This document shows positions 5,001 to 5,292 of a stretch of DNA of 5,292 nucleotides, one piece after another. Below the pieces are notes generated by a model. It saw only the letters and a list, made by a program, of their open reading frames with translations, had not been told where the DNA came from and did no database searches. How positions within the stretch are numbered: position 1 is the first letter of the stretch; each line of letters begins with the position of its first letter. Source of the stretch: an uncultured bacterium (GTDB lineage: Bacteria; Bacteroidota; Bacteroidia; Bacteroidales; CAIWKO01); the NCBI GenBank assembly GCA_903916135.1, contig CAIWVT010000225.1, forward strand, positions 1-5,292, given 5' to 3'. The position numbers and the translations under genes are program-made.

Positions 5001-5292
5001 GTCAAATTCAGCAAAGCATAAAAAACTTTTTTTTCATATATTGTCAAATTCAGCAAAGCATGAAAAACTTTTTTACCACACTTCGTCAAATTAAGCAAAG
5101 CATGAAAAACTTTTTTACCACACTTCGTCAAATTCAGCAAAGCATGAAAAACTTTTTTACTACACTTTGTCAAATTCAGCAAAGCATGAAAAACTTTTTT
5201 ACCACACTTCGTCAAATTCAGCAAAGCATGAAAAACTTTTTTACCACACTTCGTCAAATTCAGCAAAGCATGAAAAACTTTTTTACCACACT
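5001..5292. repeat. 42-bp tandem repeat array with phased A-tracts, running off the right edge
   Basis: Seven units of 42 bases begin at 5001, 5043, 5085, 5127, 5169, 5211 and 5253; the last is cut by the window end after 40 bases. Each starts GTCAAATTCAGCAAAGCATG and continues with AAAAACTTTTTT and ACCACACTTC. Units 2, 5 and 6 are identical, and unit 7 matches them over its 40 bases. Unit 3 (AATTAAGC) and unit 4 (ACTACACTTT) carry point changes, and unit 1 is the most diverged, as expected for the edge of an array. Because 42 is a multiple of three, a minus-strand frame stays open and repeats a 14-residue LLNLTKCGKKVFHA unit, ending at 4952; this is judged a by-product. A-tracts fall about every 9-10 bases within a unit, which predicts curved DNA. 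Confidence 0.9.

Noticed and set aside
4952..5292. Minus-strand ORF encoding repeated LLNLTKCGKKVFHA units
   Set aside because: The repeat unit is a multiple of three, so any stop-free frame stays open; a plus-strand frame is open across the units as well. The only apparent start within the window is a TTG inside a repeat unit. A real gene entering from the right edge cannot be fully excluded.
5001..5292. CRISPR array
   Set aside because: The units are head-to-tail with no variable spacers; differences are scattered point changes, which marks a plain tandem repeat.

Overview
This is an AT-rich, gene-sparse window that looks like an accessory region of a Bacteroidota chromosome. The evidence for that lineage is the codon and protein style of the genes, the scarcity of Shine-Dalgarno sequences, and two good matches to the Bacteroidota -7 promoter box (TAnnTTTG). 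Nearly all convincing genes lie on the minus strand. No transposase, tRNA or rRNA gene was recognised.

Layout from left to right: (1) 1-573 holds the possible tail of an unrecognised plus-strand ORF and a repeat-rich intergenic stretch. (2) 574-1750 (minus) holds a small gene resembling Bacteroidota antitoxins, followed by a BRO-N-like/Fic fusion protein whose C-terminal end carries the self-inhibitory helix motif of class III Fic AMP-transferases. (3) 1781-2980 holds gpmA (glycolytic phosphoglycerate mutase) and, just upstream of it, the decayed 3' part of a probable ferritin-like gene. Both are bracketed by two near-identical copies of a 109-117 bp REP/MITE-like element. (4) 3041-4311 holds an attC-like imperfect palindrome and a tight two-gene minus-strand operon. 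The operon encodes a three-helix membrane protein resembling Pycsar/CBASS-type TM effectors, then a membrane-anchored peptidase-S74 / intramolecular-chaperone auto-processing (ICA) domain protein. (5) 4312-5292 holds AT-rich DNA with a predicted promoter, a weak ORF, and the edge of a 42-bp tandem array with phased A-tracts.

The strongest candidate for something undescribed is the two-gene operon 3171-4311. A SxxxxK self-cleaving ICA domain sits on its own membrane anchor beside a TM-effector-like protein, and an integron-attC-like structure follows directly after the operon. That arrangement would fit a mobile cassette, possibly for defence; this is inference. The second theme is damage and remodelling by the REP-like family: one copy truncates the ferritin-like gene, one sits beside the antitoxin promoter, and a half-copy forms the C-terminus of the antitoxin-like protein.
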